Source: Verrucomicrobiota bacterium (GTDB lineage: Bacteria; Verrucomicrobiota; Verrucomicrobiia; Chthoniobacterales; SZAS-18). From it: a stretch of 64,000 bases of DNA. The notes under the pieces are model-generated. The model made no database searches. It saw only the letters and a program-made list of their open reading frames with translations, and was not told the origin of the DNA. The stretch lies in the NCBI GenBank assembly GCA_025353105.1, contig JANXRG010000033.1, forward strand, positions 29,349 to 93,348, in the 5' to 3' direction. Below are positions 16,600-28,691 of this stretch, in pieces; position 1 is the stretch's first letter, and each line of letters opens with the position of its first letter. Position numbers and translations under genes: made by a program.

Positions 16600-17358
16600 A
16601 TGGAGCTTTCAATCGTCATCCCGGCCTATAACGAAGCCCATCGGCTGCCGGGAAATCTCCCCAAACTTCTGGCCTGCCTCGACCAGCTCGCGCTCGCCGG
16701 CGGTTTCGAGGTGATCGTTGTCGTGGAGAAAAGCGAGGACGACACCGTCGAGCGCTGCCGCGCGGCGGTCGCCACGCGACCGGAGGTCCAGGTCATCGCG
16801 AACCCGGTGAAGCGCGGCAAGGGCCACGCGGTGCGCACCGGCATGCTCCTCACCACCGGCGACATCGCATTCTTCATGGACGCCGACCTCAGCACGCCGC
16901 TCGCCTCCATCGCGCAATTCGTCGCACACTTCGCGTCCCATTCGGGCACCGACGTGTTGATTGGCAATCGACGACATCCGCGGAGCGTCATCGGCGTGCC
17001 GCAAGGCCTGATGCGGCGCAAGCTGAGCGACGCGTTCAATCTCTTCGTGCAGGCCCTCATCCTGCCCGGCTGCGCGGACACGCAATGCGGTTTCAAGGCC
17101 TTTCGCCAACGCGCCGGACGCGAGGTGTTTTCGCGCCAGCACCTCGACGGCTTCAGCTTCGATCTCGAGATTCTTCTCCTCGCCAAGCGTCTTGGTTTCA
17201 CCGTTGAAGACCTGCCGGTGGATTGGTGCGATGAGCCCGCCTCGACGTTACGCCCACTGCGCGACGGCTTGAAAATGCTCCGCGACATTTTTGTTGTCCG
17301 GTCGCTCGTGCGACGCACCCTGATCGAGAAACCGCTCGCGATCGAGCGGTGCGCGTGA
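16600..17358 (+). CDS. GT2 glycosyltransferase, dolichyl-phosphate glucosyltransferase-like
   Basis: A 252-residue GT-A fold enzyme: MELSIVIPAYNEAHRLP opens the nucleotide-binding domain, MDADLSTPL holds the DxD-type metal site, and QCGFKAFRQRAGREVFSRQH with FDLEILLLAKRLGF is typical of the ALG5-like branch of GT2. It has no transmembrane domain, so it probably transfers a sugar to a polyprenyl phosphate at the inner face of the membrane. Divergent orientation next to the Agl23-like pair suggests a shared lipid-linked sugar pathway (inference). Confidence 0.88.
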   Translation: MELSIVIPAYNEAHRLPGNLPKLLACLDQLALAGGFEVIVVVEKSEDDTVERCRAAVATRPEVQVIANPVKRGKGHAVRTGMLLTTGDIAFFMDADLSTPLASIAQFVAHFASHSGTDVLIGNRRHPRSVIGVPQGLMRRKLSDAFNLFVQALILPGCADTQCGFKAFRQRAGREVFSRQHLDGFSFDLEILLLAKRLGFTVEDLPVDWCDEPASTLRPLRDGLKMLRDIFVVRSLVRRTLIEKPLAIERCA

Positions 17359-17377
17359 CCCGGCCGCCCCGAACCCC

Positions 17378-18475
17378 CTACCGCGTCAGGAGCGCCACCG
17401 CCTCAATCTCCGCGGTCTGCGGAAACATATCGATCGGCGTGACCGAATCGATCCGATAGCCGCCTGTTTTCAACCGCGCGAGATCGCGCGCCAGCGTCGC
17501 AGGGTGGCACGACACGTAAATCACGCGCGAGGGCCGCGCATCGACCACCGCGTCGGTCACGGCATGCGCCAGACCCTCGGCGGGCGGATCCAAAATTACG
17601 GTCGTCTCCGCGCTGCCCGTCGCCGCCAGCGCCTGCGGCAGCAGCAGCGCGACGTCGCCCTCGAGGTAACGCTCGTTCGCCTCGGCGCCGTTCCGCGCAT
17701 GTTCGATCGCGTATGTGTCCCACTCGATGCCGATGCACTGCGTGAATCGTGCACGCAACGCCTTGATGAACCAGCCCGCGCCGCAGTACGCGTCGACCAG
17801 GGCACCGCCGGCCGCGCCGGCCAGCATCGAGACGTGCTCGAGCATGAGCGCGGCCGCGGTGTCATTTGCCTGATGAAAAAAACGGTGGGTGCGATCCGCG
17901 CGCAGGGTGCGATGGCCGTCCTCCCGCCGCCGCCGGCGCGTCGTGGCCAGCTCGAACAGGAGGGCATTGACGGCGGGGGCAGCGATCTCACAACGGTTGA
18001 TCTCGACGAGCCGGTGGCCGCCGGCCGCGTGGAACCCGACGGCGCCATCTTTGAGATGCACCGTGATGCGATTGCGATATTCGAACGGCTGGGGGGACGC
18101 GATGATGGGCTTCACCGGCACCTCGCCCAGCTCCGCCTGCCCGATGCGCCGCAGTGTGGCGGCGAGCTGGGTTTCTTTTAGGGTTAATTGCGCTTCGTAC
18201 CGCAAATGCTGATACCGGCAGCCCCCGCAGTCGCCAAAGTAGCGGCAGCGCGGTTCCACGCGATCGGCCGACGCCGTGAGCACCGAAACCAGGCGTCCCA
18301 ACGCGAAGTTCTTTTTCACCGAGGCAATTTCGACCTCCACCTCCTCGCCCAACGCGACAAACGGCGTGAAGAGCACGCGACCGTCTTCCAGGCGGGCGAT
18401 GCCGTCACCCCCGAACGCCACGTCCGTGATTCGCACGCGATGACGCGTGCCGGGCGTGGGGACAATCGTGCTCAA
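17378..18475 (-). CDS. TRAM-domain class I RNA methyltransferase (RlmD/TrmA-like)
   Basis: A 365-residue protein. An N-terminal TRAM OB-fold (residues about 5-65) is followed by CRYFGDCGGCRYQHL, three Cys of the Fe-S cluster, then a Rossmann SAM domain with DAYCGAGWFIKAL and DPPAEGL. The C-terminal VSCHPATLARDL contains the catalytic cysteine. The family makes 5-methyluridine in 23S rRNA or tRNA; which target applies here cannot be told. It is shorter than E. coli RlmD (about 430), the deficit lying in the central domain. The start is TTG, with no in-frame ATG nearby upstream. Confidence 0.9.
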   Translation of the reverse strand: MSTIVPTPGTRHRVRITDVAFGGDGIARLEDGRVLFTPFVALGEEVEVEIASVKKNFALGRLVSVLTASADRVEPRCRYFGDCGGCRYQHLRYEAQLTLKETQLAATLRRIGQAELGEVPVKPIIASPQPFEYRNRITVHLKDGAVGFHAAGGHRLVEINRCEIAAPAVNALLFELATTRRRRREDGHRTLRADRTHRFFHQANDTAAALMLEHVSMLAGAAGGALVDAYCGAGWFIKALRARFTQCIGIEWDTYAIEHARNGAEANERYLEGDVALLLPQALAATGSAETTVILDPPAEGLAHAVTDAVVDARPSRVIYVSCHPATLARDLARLKTGGYRIDSVTPIDMFPQTAEIEAVALLTR

Positions 18476-18624
18476 GGGAGGGAAGCGCAGGAAAGGTGGG
18501 AGCGGTGCGTGACGCGCCGAGGGAGTGACTCACGGGCCGGGCAAAATCAAGTCATCCGTACCGGTCCCCGCGCGACGGCGAGATTGCGGCGGGCCGGCGG
18601 GGGTGGCGAGGGAAAACTCGGTGT

Positions 18625-19284
18625 TCAACCGAACATCCTCGTCCAAAGGCTCGTGAACACCGCGTTGCCGGTGAGCCACAGGACGATGAGATAAGCCCAG
18701 GCGGCAACGCCGATAATGTACCCGAGCAGAATCAACATTCCGTCCCCCTCCATCCATCCGATCGCCAGAAAAATGAGCGAATACGCCGGGATCGTGTTCG
18801 TGAACGGAACCGGAAAAGGCAGACCAAGAAAGAATCCGCTCGAGACGATCATCGCGCCGACGAACCGCTTCGCGAACCTTGACTCAATGAGAATGCCCAG
18901 GCGGCCGCGCTTCAGAAGGCGCTCAAGCTTGACTGCAAACCATGTGCCCTTCGCCACGATTCGTTTGAGCCGTTCATACTCGATCGTCACACGCTTTGCG
19001 CGGCGCGGCAGGCGCGGATGCACGCCCGCCAACAAACAGACGCCGATGGCCATGATCGCGAGACCGAACGGCGTCGAGATGCCGGGAATCGACACCGGCA
19101 GGCTGAACGGAATTGAGAAAAACAGCATGAGCATCCCGTAGGTGGTGCTCTCCGGCAGCGACTCCTCGATTTGCTCCATCGTCATCGCCTTCCCGTCGGC
19201 CCGCTCAAGCAACAGACGCAGCTCCGCCGAAAAGTTGAGGTCGGGAATTGGCGGCGGCGGGCCGGCAGTCGGCGCCGGCGTCAT
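18625..19284 (-). CDS. ExoD family membrane protein
   Basis: Start at the ATG at 19284 (MTPAPTAGPPPP), which overlaps the TerC stop by 4 bp (ATGA), giving 219 residues. A cytoplasmic N-terminus with LRLLLERADGKAMTMEQI is followed by helices including FFSIPFSLPVSIPGISTPFG and FFLGLPFPVPFTNTIPAYSL, the two conserved proline-rich hairpins of ExoD. In rhizobia ExoD affects exopolysaccharide production, with unknown biochemistry. Translational coupling to TerC suggests a joint membrane role. Confidence 0.88.
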   Translation of the reverse strand: MTPAPTAGPPPPIPDLNFSAELRLLLERADGKAMTMEQIEESLPESTTYGMLMLFFSIPFSLPVSIPGISTPFGLAIMAIGVCLLAGVHPRLPRRAKRVTIEYERLKRIVAKGTWFAVKLERLLKRGRLGILIESRFAKRFVGAMIVSSGFFLGLPFPVPFTNTIPAYSLIFLAIGWMEGDGMLILLGYIIGVAAWAYLIVLWLTGNAVFTSLWTRMFG

Positions 19285-20135
19285 CGGAACGCAGATTTTG
19301 ATCGAAACACCGTGGCAATCAAATCGATGGCCTTGGTCACGGGCCAGAAAAGCGCTTCGACCGATCGGGCGATCCATCGCATCAGGTGATGCGCGACACG
19401 GACGAACGGCCGGAGCCCCGCGCGAACCGCGGGCAGCCGACCATAGGCAAGGGAAGCGACGATGATCGAAACGACGCCGATGAATTTACCCATCGGGCCG
19501 AGATGCATCGAGAATTGCATTTCCGCGAGCAGGATCACTCCCACGAATCCCACGAGCAGGAACGCCGTGTCCTCGAGAATCGGGAACCGCTCAATGAGCT
19601 TGATGCAATAACCGGCCATAAAGCGCAGGGCGAGGATGCCGATACCGACGCCGACATACACGGCCCAAAGCTTCGGCGTCATCGCCACCGCCGCGACCAC
19701 GTTGTCCACGCTCAGGCTCGCGTCGAGAAACAGAATGCCGGTCACCACCGAGAAAAAAGTCCGCTCCACGTGGGGTGGAACCGGCGTGGGCACGCCCGCG
19801 ACTGCGGTCACCGCAGCCTCCATCACCGCATCCTCCTCGGCCGTCAGTTCCTTGCACATCAAATAAACGAGGTAGGCTGCGCCCAGCAGCTTCAACCAGT
19901 CGTTCTCGAGGATGACCGAAGCGAACAGCAGACAAACGCAGCGGAACCCGTACGCGCCGGCCATCCCCCAATTTAGCGCTCGGGGTCGCAGCCGCTCCGG
20001 CAGACGGCTCGCCATCGCCGCAATCGCCAGCGAATTATCCACGGAGAGCAGCCCCTCGATCAAGATCAACGAGAGGACGACCGGGATGGTCTCGAGCACC
20101 TCCGGGGAGGACGGGAACGCCATGTTCGCAGACAT
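19281..20135 (-). CDS. TerC family integral membrane protein
   Basis: From the ATG at 20135 (MSANMAFPSS) this has 284 residues and seven to nine helices. The conserved acidic membrane motifs are LLSVDNSLAIAAMASRL near the N-terminus and ASLSVDNVVAAVAMTP in the middle; these aspartates define the family. TerC-type proteins are linked to manganese or tellurium homeostasis and to loading of exported metalloproteins. The ORF-track start at 20165 is less likely because it adds a charged stretch. A further ATG at 20123 is also possible. It is divergent from the Gre gene. Confidence 0.9.
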   Translation of the reverse strand: MSANMAFPSSPEVLETIPVVLSLILIEGLLSVDNSLAIAAMASRLPERLRPRALNWGMAGAYGFRCVCLLFASVILENDWLKLLGAAYLVYLMCKELTAEEDAVMEAAVTAVAGVPTPVPPHVERTFFSVVTGILFLDASLSVDNVVAAVAMTPKLWAVYVGVGIGILALRFMAGYCIKLIERFPILEDTAFLLVGFVGVILLAEMQFSMHLGPMGKFIGVVSIIVASLAYGRLPAVRAGLRPFVRVAHHLMRWIARSVEALFWPVTKAIDLIATVFRSKSAFR

Positions 20136-20332
20136 AAGCCCGTCCCACCGGGGCCACAACCGCATTCGCTGCGGCTTAGCCTCGGGCGTGTGCGGTGAAT
20201 GGCGCTCCCAGAGGGAAGTTGAGACCGCTGGGGCTCGCCACCAGCCCGTCTGCTGGTTTCACATTTCCGTTGCCGATCGGCACCGATTCGGTAGCTTCCG
20301 CCCCCGCCGGATCAAGGTGATGGCGGCCAAAT

Positions 20333-23494
<3,162 letters not shown>

Positions 23495-23495
<1 letters not shown>

Positions 23496-23902
23496 TGGCC
23501 CGGCGTTTTGATTCCGAGACGACCTTCGACGAGGAGCAGGAGTTGCTCCTTGAGCGCCATGAGCGTCGCGTCCGGTTGCTGACCGCGTTCAACCGCGTCA
23601 TCGCATTTTTGATCGTCGTGGGCATCGTTGCAGCGGCGGTCGCATACATCCTGCCGGAGCTGCGCCGCCAGCGCGAGGCGCAGGCGCAGGTCGAGGCGCT
23701 CCGGCGGCAGGTTGAGGTCCGGCGCATCGAGGTCGCGCGGCAGACGCGGCAGGTTTCCTGGTTGCAGAATAATCCCGAATACCTCGGCATCTACGCGCGC
23801 GACAAATTCGATTTGATGAAGGAGGGCGAGACGGTCTTCCGGTTGGAACCGGTGAGGCCCGATCGCGTCCCCGGCCGCCCCGCGCCCGGCGCACCCGAGT
23901 AG
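23495..23902 (+). CDS. Septum formation initiator (FtsB/DivIC-like)
   Basis: A 135-residue bitopic protein: a short basic/acidic cytoplasmic part, one transmembrane helix (about 33-53, VIAFLIVVGIVAAAVAYIL), a coiled coil (about 55-90) and a short C-terminal NPEYLGIYARDKFDLMKEGE, which is the typical FtsB/DivIC ending. In the family it joins FtsL and FtsQ in the divisome. It overlaps the enolase stop by one base (TGATG), the common eno-ftsB gene order. Confidence 0.85.
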
Positions 23903-23974
23903 CGTCATTCCCTCCGCCGGCTTCGCGCGAGGAAATCCCTTGCGCCGTGGGCGCCGCGGTGACATCGCAACCGC

Positions 23975-25768
23975 ATGCAGGATGAACCGCCCGGCCCACC
24001 CCTGAGCCCGGGCGCGCCCGTGGCCCGGCCGCGCACGGACCTGACGTATGAGGAATTCATGGCGCGAAGACGTCGTCGTGTGCTCCGCAAATACCTGCCC
24101 GCGGTGATCGCGGTTGCCCTCGCGATGTTTTTCGGCGGCAAGCCGGCCTATCGCGCCGTTCGGGCCTGGCAGGCCCGGCGTCTCGCGCGCGAGGCGAACA
24201 CACTCATCGATCAGGAAAAATGGAGCGAAGCCAGCCGACGGGTGCAGGACGCTTATCTCCTGCGCCCGAATGAGCCTGAGGCCGTCCGCGTCTCGGCGCG
24301 CCTGCTCACGCGGATCGCGCGCCCCGGCGAGGCGGCGCAATTTTGGGAAGAGCTCGCAAAACTCGGTCCGCTCACGCGCGCGGATCGGCGCGACTACGTT
24401 TCGTGCGCGCTGGCGGTCGGACAGTTGAATGTCGCCGAAACCCAGCTCGCCGCGCTCGCGGCCCTGCCGGGCGGCGCCGATTCGCCCACCGACTGGCTGC
24501 TGACCGCCGAGCTGGCGGCGACACGGGCGGAGACCAGCAAGGCCCTCGATTACTCGCGCCGTGTGATGGGCGCGGGCAACCGCGCGACGTCGCGTGAGCG
24601 ATTCATCGCGAGCCTGCTGGCGTCGAACTTGCCCGATCCCGCGGGCCGGCGCGAAGCCGCGGCCCAGATGACAATGCTTTCGGAAAGCGACTCGCCAGAG
24701 GCTCTCGAGGCGCTGATCTGGCACGCGCGTCGCCGGATCGCCGGCAACGTGGATCCGGAGGCCCCCTCCGTTTCCGATCTCGTGGCCCGCCTCAATCGTC
24801 ATCCGTCCTCGCGCCCGATCCATCAGCTCCTCGCGCTCGAGCTGGAAATGCGCATCGACCCCGGCGCGCACGACGAAATCATTGGCCGCGCGATCGCACG
24901 CTTCGGCGGCACGGCCGATCGCGACACGCTGGCGCGGCTGGTTTCGTGGTTGATCGAGCAGCGAGAGCCCGCCCGCGTCCTGGAGCTCGTGTCGTTCGAT
25001 CGCTCCCTTGAGAGCGCGGAACTATTCGTCAGCCGGCTGGATGCACTCGGCGCGCTGGGCCGCTGGGCGGAGGTGAAGTCGGCGATCGACAGCAAACGCT
25101 TCCCGCTCGAACCCATCCTCGAGGAGATCTATCTCGCGCGCGCCCTGGCGAAGCTCGGCGACACGCAGGCGGGCGAAAATCGCTGGCGGCGCGCGCGGCA
25201 GGCCGCCGCGGGAAATGCCGACCGACTGGCGATGATTGCAAGATTCGCGGACGGGACCGGCGCGCCTGCGGCGGCCGAGGCGGCCTATCGCGACGCCGTG
25301 GCGACCGCCCCGAACCTGCGTCCGGCCCAGGAAGCGCTCCTGAAATTTCTGAATGACTCGGGTGACACGCCGAAAACGCTCGCGCAGCTTCGCGCGATGA
25401 TTCGCATCTGGCCTGAGGATCGCGGTCTGCAAAATGACGATGCGTATTTCTCCGCGCTGAGGGATGAGTCTGTCGGGGAAGCGGCCGCGACGGCCGAGCG
25501 ACTTTTCCGGGAGCAACCCACGAGCCTTCCGCATCGCACGGCGCTCGCGCTGGCGCGCCTGCGCCTCGGGCAAAACACCGCGGCGCTCGACGTGTTTCGC
25601 GGCATCATCATTCCCGAAGGGGTCGCGCAGCCCAGCACGCGCGTGGTCCTGGCGGCAGTGCTCCGGGCCAATGGCTTTGATCTCGAAGCGCGCGCCGAGG
25701 CGGACAAGGTTCCCCGCGCGCGCCTGAAAAAAGAGGAGCGTCTGCTCCTCGACGCCGCGATCAAATGA
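23975..25768 (+). CDS. TPR-repeat membrane-anchored protein, paralogue of the 413-2248 protein
   Basis: A 597-residue protein with a proline-rich start, a basic patch (RRRRRVLRK), one transmembrane helix (about 40-57) and then TPR-like helices to the end. The segment after the membrane, GGKPAYRAVRAWQARRLA, lines up with GGRAAYAEWRARRFYQ of the 413-2248 protein, and both then continue with the same helical spacing and the same total length. It is therefore probably a diverged paralogue. Convergent with the PEP-CTERM gene (6 bp between stops). The function is unknown; a place in exosortase/EPS biology is inferred from both neighbourhoods. Confidence 0.75.
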   Translation: MQDEPPGPPLSPGAPVARPRTDLTYEEFMARRRRRVLRKYLPAVIAVALAMFFGGKPAYRAVRAWQARRLAREANTLIDQEKWSEASRRVQDAYLLRPNEPEAVRVSARLLTRIARPGEAAQFWEELAKLGPLTRADRRDYVSCALAVGQLNVAETQLAALAALPGGADSPTDWLLTAELAATRAETSKALDYSRRVMGAGNRATSRERFIASLLASNLPDPAGRREAAAQMTMLSESDSPEALEALIWHARRRIAGNVDPEAPSVSDLVARLNRHPSSRPIHQLLALELEMRIDPGAHDEIIGRAIARFGGTADRDTLARLVSWLIEQREPARVLELVSFDRSLESAELFVSRLDALGALGRWAEVKSAIDSKRFPLEPILEEIYLARALAKLGDTQAGENRWRRARQAAAGNADRLAMIARFADGTGAPAAAEAAYRDAVATAPNLRPAQEALLKFLNDSGDTPKTLAQLRAMIRIWPEDRGLQNDDAYFSALRDESVGEAAATAERLFREQPTSLPHRTALALARLRLGQNTAALDVFRGIIIPEGVAQPSTRVVLAAVLRANGFDLEARAEADKVPRARLKKEERLLLDAAIK

Positions 25769-25774
25769 AGTCCG

Positions 25775-26452
25775 TTACGCGGGCACGGGCTGCGGCTCGC
25801 GCCGGTCGGCCAACTTGCGTGCCAACCACAGCGCAGTGAGTGCACTGGCCAGAATCCCGCCGAAGACCGTGGCTGGCTCCGGCACGCCCGTGATAATGAT
25901 GCCTTCGGTCGAAACGTTGCCGAGGCCCATCACCCCGCCATTCGACGCATAGCCGTAAAACCGAAACTCGGCGTTCGCGCCGAAATTGCTGCCCTGGAGC
26001 AGGACGTCCGCGAAATTCCACGTCGTGCTCGCCGGGCCCAGCCCGACGGAGAAGGGTTGAAATGCCACGAGGCTGCCATTCACGAAAAGACTGACGATCA
26101 GACCCTGCGGTCCCACCACATCGCGTCCCAGATCAAACACGAGTTGCGTGAGCGTGATGTTGTTGCCCAAGGCTCCACTGACCGTGAACGAAAGATATTG
26201 CGAGAGATCGGGAACGACCGCGCTGGGGAAGCCGGTGGTCTGAAAAGAGGTTCCGGGAGCCGCCGTGAGCGGACCCACGCGCGTGAAATCTGAAAAGAGT
26301 GGAGCCGCTTGGACGTTGTTGATGAAATCCTGCTGGGCGGTCACCATCCCGCTGCCGGGATTGCCCGGAAAATCGTACGTAAACAGACTCTGCGCGCACA
26401 CGGATGAGGTGCATGCGGCGAGGAGCGCGGCGAGTACAAAGAGACGCTTCAT
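25775..26452 (-). CDS. PEP-CTERM sorting-domain protein
   Basis: Start at the ATG at 26452 (MKRLFVLAALLAACTSS), giving 225 residues with a signal peptide ending near SVCAQ. The mature part is beta-rich with Asn, Gly and Ser, like other PEP-CTERM exported proteins. The C-terminus reads VPEPATVFGGILASALTALW followed by ARKLADRR: a PEP motif, a hydrophobic helix and a basic tail, the exosortase recognition signal. It is the only PEP-CTERM protein I found in the window and sits at the end of the glycan-synthesis cluster, so it is a plausible substrate of the exosortase at 2245-3897. Confidence 0.88.
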   Translation of the reverse strand: MKRLFVLAALLAACTSSVCAQSLFTYDFPGNPGSGMVTAQQDFINNVQAAPLFSDFTRVGPLTAAPGTSFQTTGFPSAVVPDLSQYLSFTVSGALGNNITLTQLVFDLGRDVVGPQGLIVSLFVNGSLVAFQPFSVGLGPASTTWNFADVLLQGSNFGANAEFRFYGYASNGGVMGLGNVSTEGIIITGVPEPATVFGGILASALTALWLARKLADRREPQPVPA

Positions 26453-26560
26453 GGGTAAAACCGGAGAGATCGGACTTGTCTGCTTCCCAAGTTTTCCGAC
26501 CTGAGTCAACGTAAAACTTCGGAGGTCAACGGCTTTGCGACTGCTGTAAACCCATCTCCG

Positions 26561-27430
26561 TCAGCCCCCGGGATGCAGTTTGCGCTCCCTCGTCTTCACC
26601 TGTCCCACCCACTCGTACCACGCGAGCGAACGACACAGCACCCAGCCGCGCCAGCCATCGCGGAAACCCTGCTTCAGGACGTAGTGATACAGGAAGCGCA
26701 GCCAGGGCCGCCCCGGCAGCCCCCGCGCGATGCGCTTGAGCCAGCGTTTGCGCGCGAGCGGCGAACCAAGCGGCGCGTCCGCCAGCGTATCGACCCCGCG
26801 GTCCTCGTGCAAGTCGTGCGCGACGGTCGCCTCCCAGTCGCTGTAGCGGTTGTGTTTCTCGATCCAGATGGCGTACGTCGGGAACGCGTAGTGATCCATC
26901 GGCGCGCGCAGGTAATCACTGCGTCCGTCGAGCAGCACATGCTCGTGCACTTCGTTGTCCCCGGCCGAATGATCGCCCGCCGGCATCTCCACTTTTTCGT
27001 AACGACCCAGCCGATGCCGGAACAAACGCAGATTCCAGCTCGGAAAATATCCGCAGTGTCCGATCCAGCCGCCCAGGAACCAAAACCGGCGGTTGAGAAA
27101 AAATCCATCCAGGCCCGGTCGCTGAATGGCCTCGCCGATCTCCCGTGCCAGCGCCGGCGGGATGCGCTCGTCCGCGTCGACGATGAGCACCCACTCGTGC
27201 CGCCACGGGACGCGCTCGAGCGCCCAGTTTTTCTTGCGGGGAAATTTTCCATCCCAGCGGAATTGCACAACCCGCGCGCCCATTTCTTCCGCTACGACCA
27301 CCGTTCCATCGGTACTCGCGGAGTCGACCACCACAATTTCGTCCGCAAAGGCAAGAGTGCGCAGGCAATCGCGGATATTGGCGATCTCGTTTTTCACGGG
27401 AACGAGAACAGAGACCGGAATCTTATCCAT
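26561..27430 (-). CDS. GT2 glycosyltransferase (WaaE/KdtX-like)
   Basis: A 289-residue GT-A fold glycosyltransferase: VSVLVPVKNEIANIRDCL, VVDSASTDGTV, then VLIVDADERIPPAL with the DAD metal motif, and a WNLRLFRHRLGRYEKVEMP segment typical of the WaaE/KdtX branch that adds sugars to lipid cores or EPS repeat units. It ends in a basic, aromatic-rich amphipathic region consistent with membrane association. It lies 36 bp downstream of the GT4 gene in the same direction, so it belongs to the same operon. Confidence 0.9.
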   Translation of the reverse strand: MDKIPVSVLVPVKNEIANIRDCLRTLAFADEIVVVDSASTDGTVVVAEEMGARVVQFRWDGKFPRKKNWALERVPWRHEWVLIVDADERIPPALAREIGEAIQRPGLDGFFLNRRFWFLGGWIGHCGYFPSWNLRLFRHRLGRYEKVEMPAGDHSAGDNEVHEHVLLDGRSDYLRAPMDHYAFPTYAIWIEKHNRYSDWEATVAHDLHEDRGVDTLADAPLGSPLARKRWLKRIARGLPGRPWLRFLYHYVLKQGFRDGWRGWVLCRSLAWYEWVGQVKTRERKLHPGG

Positions 27431-27466
27431 GCGGCAAAGCGACCATGAGCCGAAGCGGTGGGCTGG

Positions 27467-28690
27467 TCAATCGACCTCGATCCAGGTCGGCCGGTCTTGC
27501 CGGCCCAACAGCCAGCCGTAGGCCGCGAGCATTCGTTCGGCCGCGGTGGACCAGGCGTAGCGTTTTGCGATTAAACTAGGACCCCTCGCACCCATGGCAG
27601 ACAACGCCTCAGGTGGAAGTGACGTCGCTTCGCGCAACGCGACCGCGAGCGCCTCCTTGCCGGTCGGGATCCACCAACCGAGCCGTTCATTTTCAATTTC
27701 CGGCCACGGCGTCTCGCGAGTCGTAATCACGGGCAGGCCGCTGGCAAGCGCTTCGCCGATGACCAATCCAAAGTTTTCAGAATAGGTCGGCAGCACGAAC
27801 AAGTCTGAGTGGTAATAGATCGGCCACTTTGCACCATCCGCAATCGCACCAAGAAATTCAAAGTCTGCTTCCACGCCCGCCTCACGCACCGCGTCTTGAA
27901 CTTCTGCGAGGTGGCCTACCTCATCCGGCCCGACCACCGTCATTTTCCAACCAATTGGACGCACGGTCGCCCAAGCTCGCACCAGGTCGAGCAGCCCCTT
28001 CTTTGGGTGGATGCGCGAGAGAAAGAGGGCCTGGCGAGGCGAACACGGGGGTCGTGGCCCTACAAGGTTGGGCAAATCAATTCCATTGGCGACAATCGCT
28101 ATTGGATTGCGCAGACCCGCGCGTCGCAATCCCTCGGCCTCCTGGCCCGACGTGGCATGCAGCAGCGCCGCTTGCTCGAGATCGCGGCGTTGATATAGAC
28201 GCCACGCAAGATTCTTTTTCGTCGCGCGATGACCGCGAGCCCATGGCTCCAGCATGCCACGCGGACTCACAACCCGCGGCACACGACACCCGCACGCCGA
28301 CGAGGCGGTAACGTGATTCACGGGTAGCCACAGACCCGCGTCATGGACAATGTCCATTGCACCCTCCTTTAATCGACTTCGGATTGCCGCGCGCCACGGC
28401 CTCATAACACTCAGATCGCGCCACGCCGCTACCAAGGCAGAAACGTGTGAATCCGGAAGGAATTGCCCGGCTTCGCGCAAATCACGCCGAATGGAACACG
28501 GAACACGCACGAAGGAGGTCGGGACACCAGTCGGTGCGACGGTGTGATTGCTCGGGGCTGTAGTGACTATCTCCGCATGCGCCCCGGAGCTCACGAGCCC
28601 GCGAGCGAGCCCCGGCACGCTCCGCGCCGGGCCGCCGGAAACCGGCGAAATGTCCGCGACCGTGAGCAGGATCCGAATCTGGAGATTCAT
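27467..28690 (-). CDS. GT4 glycosyltransferase
   Basis: Start at the ATG at 28690 (MNLQIRILLTVADISP), one base after the stop of the O-antigen ligase gene; the ORF-track start lies inside that gene and is rejected. The 407-residue GT-B fold protein has the N-terminal ISPVSGGPARSVPGLARGL donor of the GT4 family, LFLSRIHPKKGLLDLV at the domain junction, and GEALASGLPVITTRETPWPE containing the Ex7E-type nucleotide-sugar motif. It probably extends the EPS repeat unit; the sugar is not predictable. Confidence 0.9.
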   Translation of the reverse strand: MNLQIRILLTVADISPVSGGPARSVPGLARGLVSSGAHAEIVTTAPSNHTVAPTGVPTSFVRVPCSIRRDLREAGQFLPDSHVSALVAAWRDLSVMRPWRAAIRSRLKEGAMDIVHDAGLWLPVNHVTASSACGCRVPRVVSPRGMLEPWARGHRATKKNLAWRLYQRRDLEQAALLHATSGQEAEGLRRAGLRNPIAIVANGIDLPNLVGPRPPCSPRQALFLSRIHPKKGLLDLVRAWATVRPIGWKMTVVGPDEVGHLAEVQDAVREAGVEADFEFLGAIADGAKWPIYYHSDLFVLPTYSENFGLVIGEALASGLPVITTRETPWPEIENERLGWWIPTGKEALAVALREATSLPPEALSAMGARGPSLIAKRYAWSTAAERMLAAYGWLLGRQDRPTWIEVD

Positions 28691-28691
28691 G

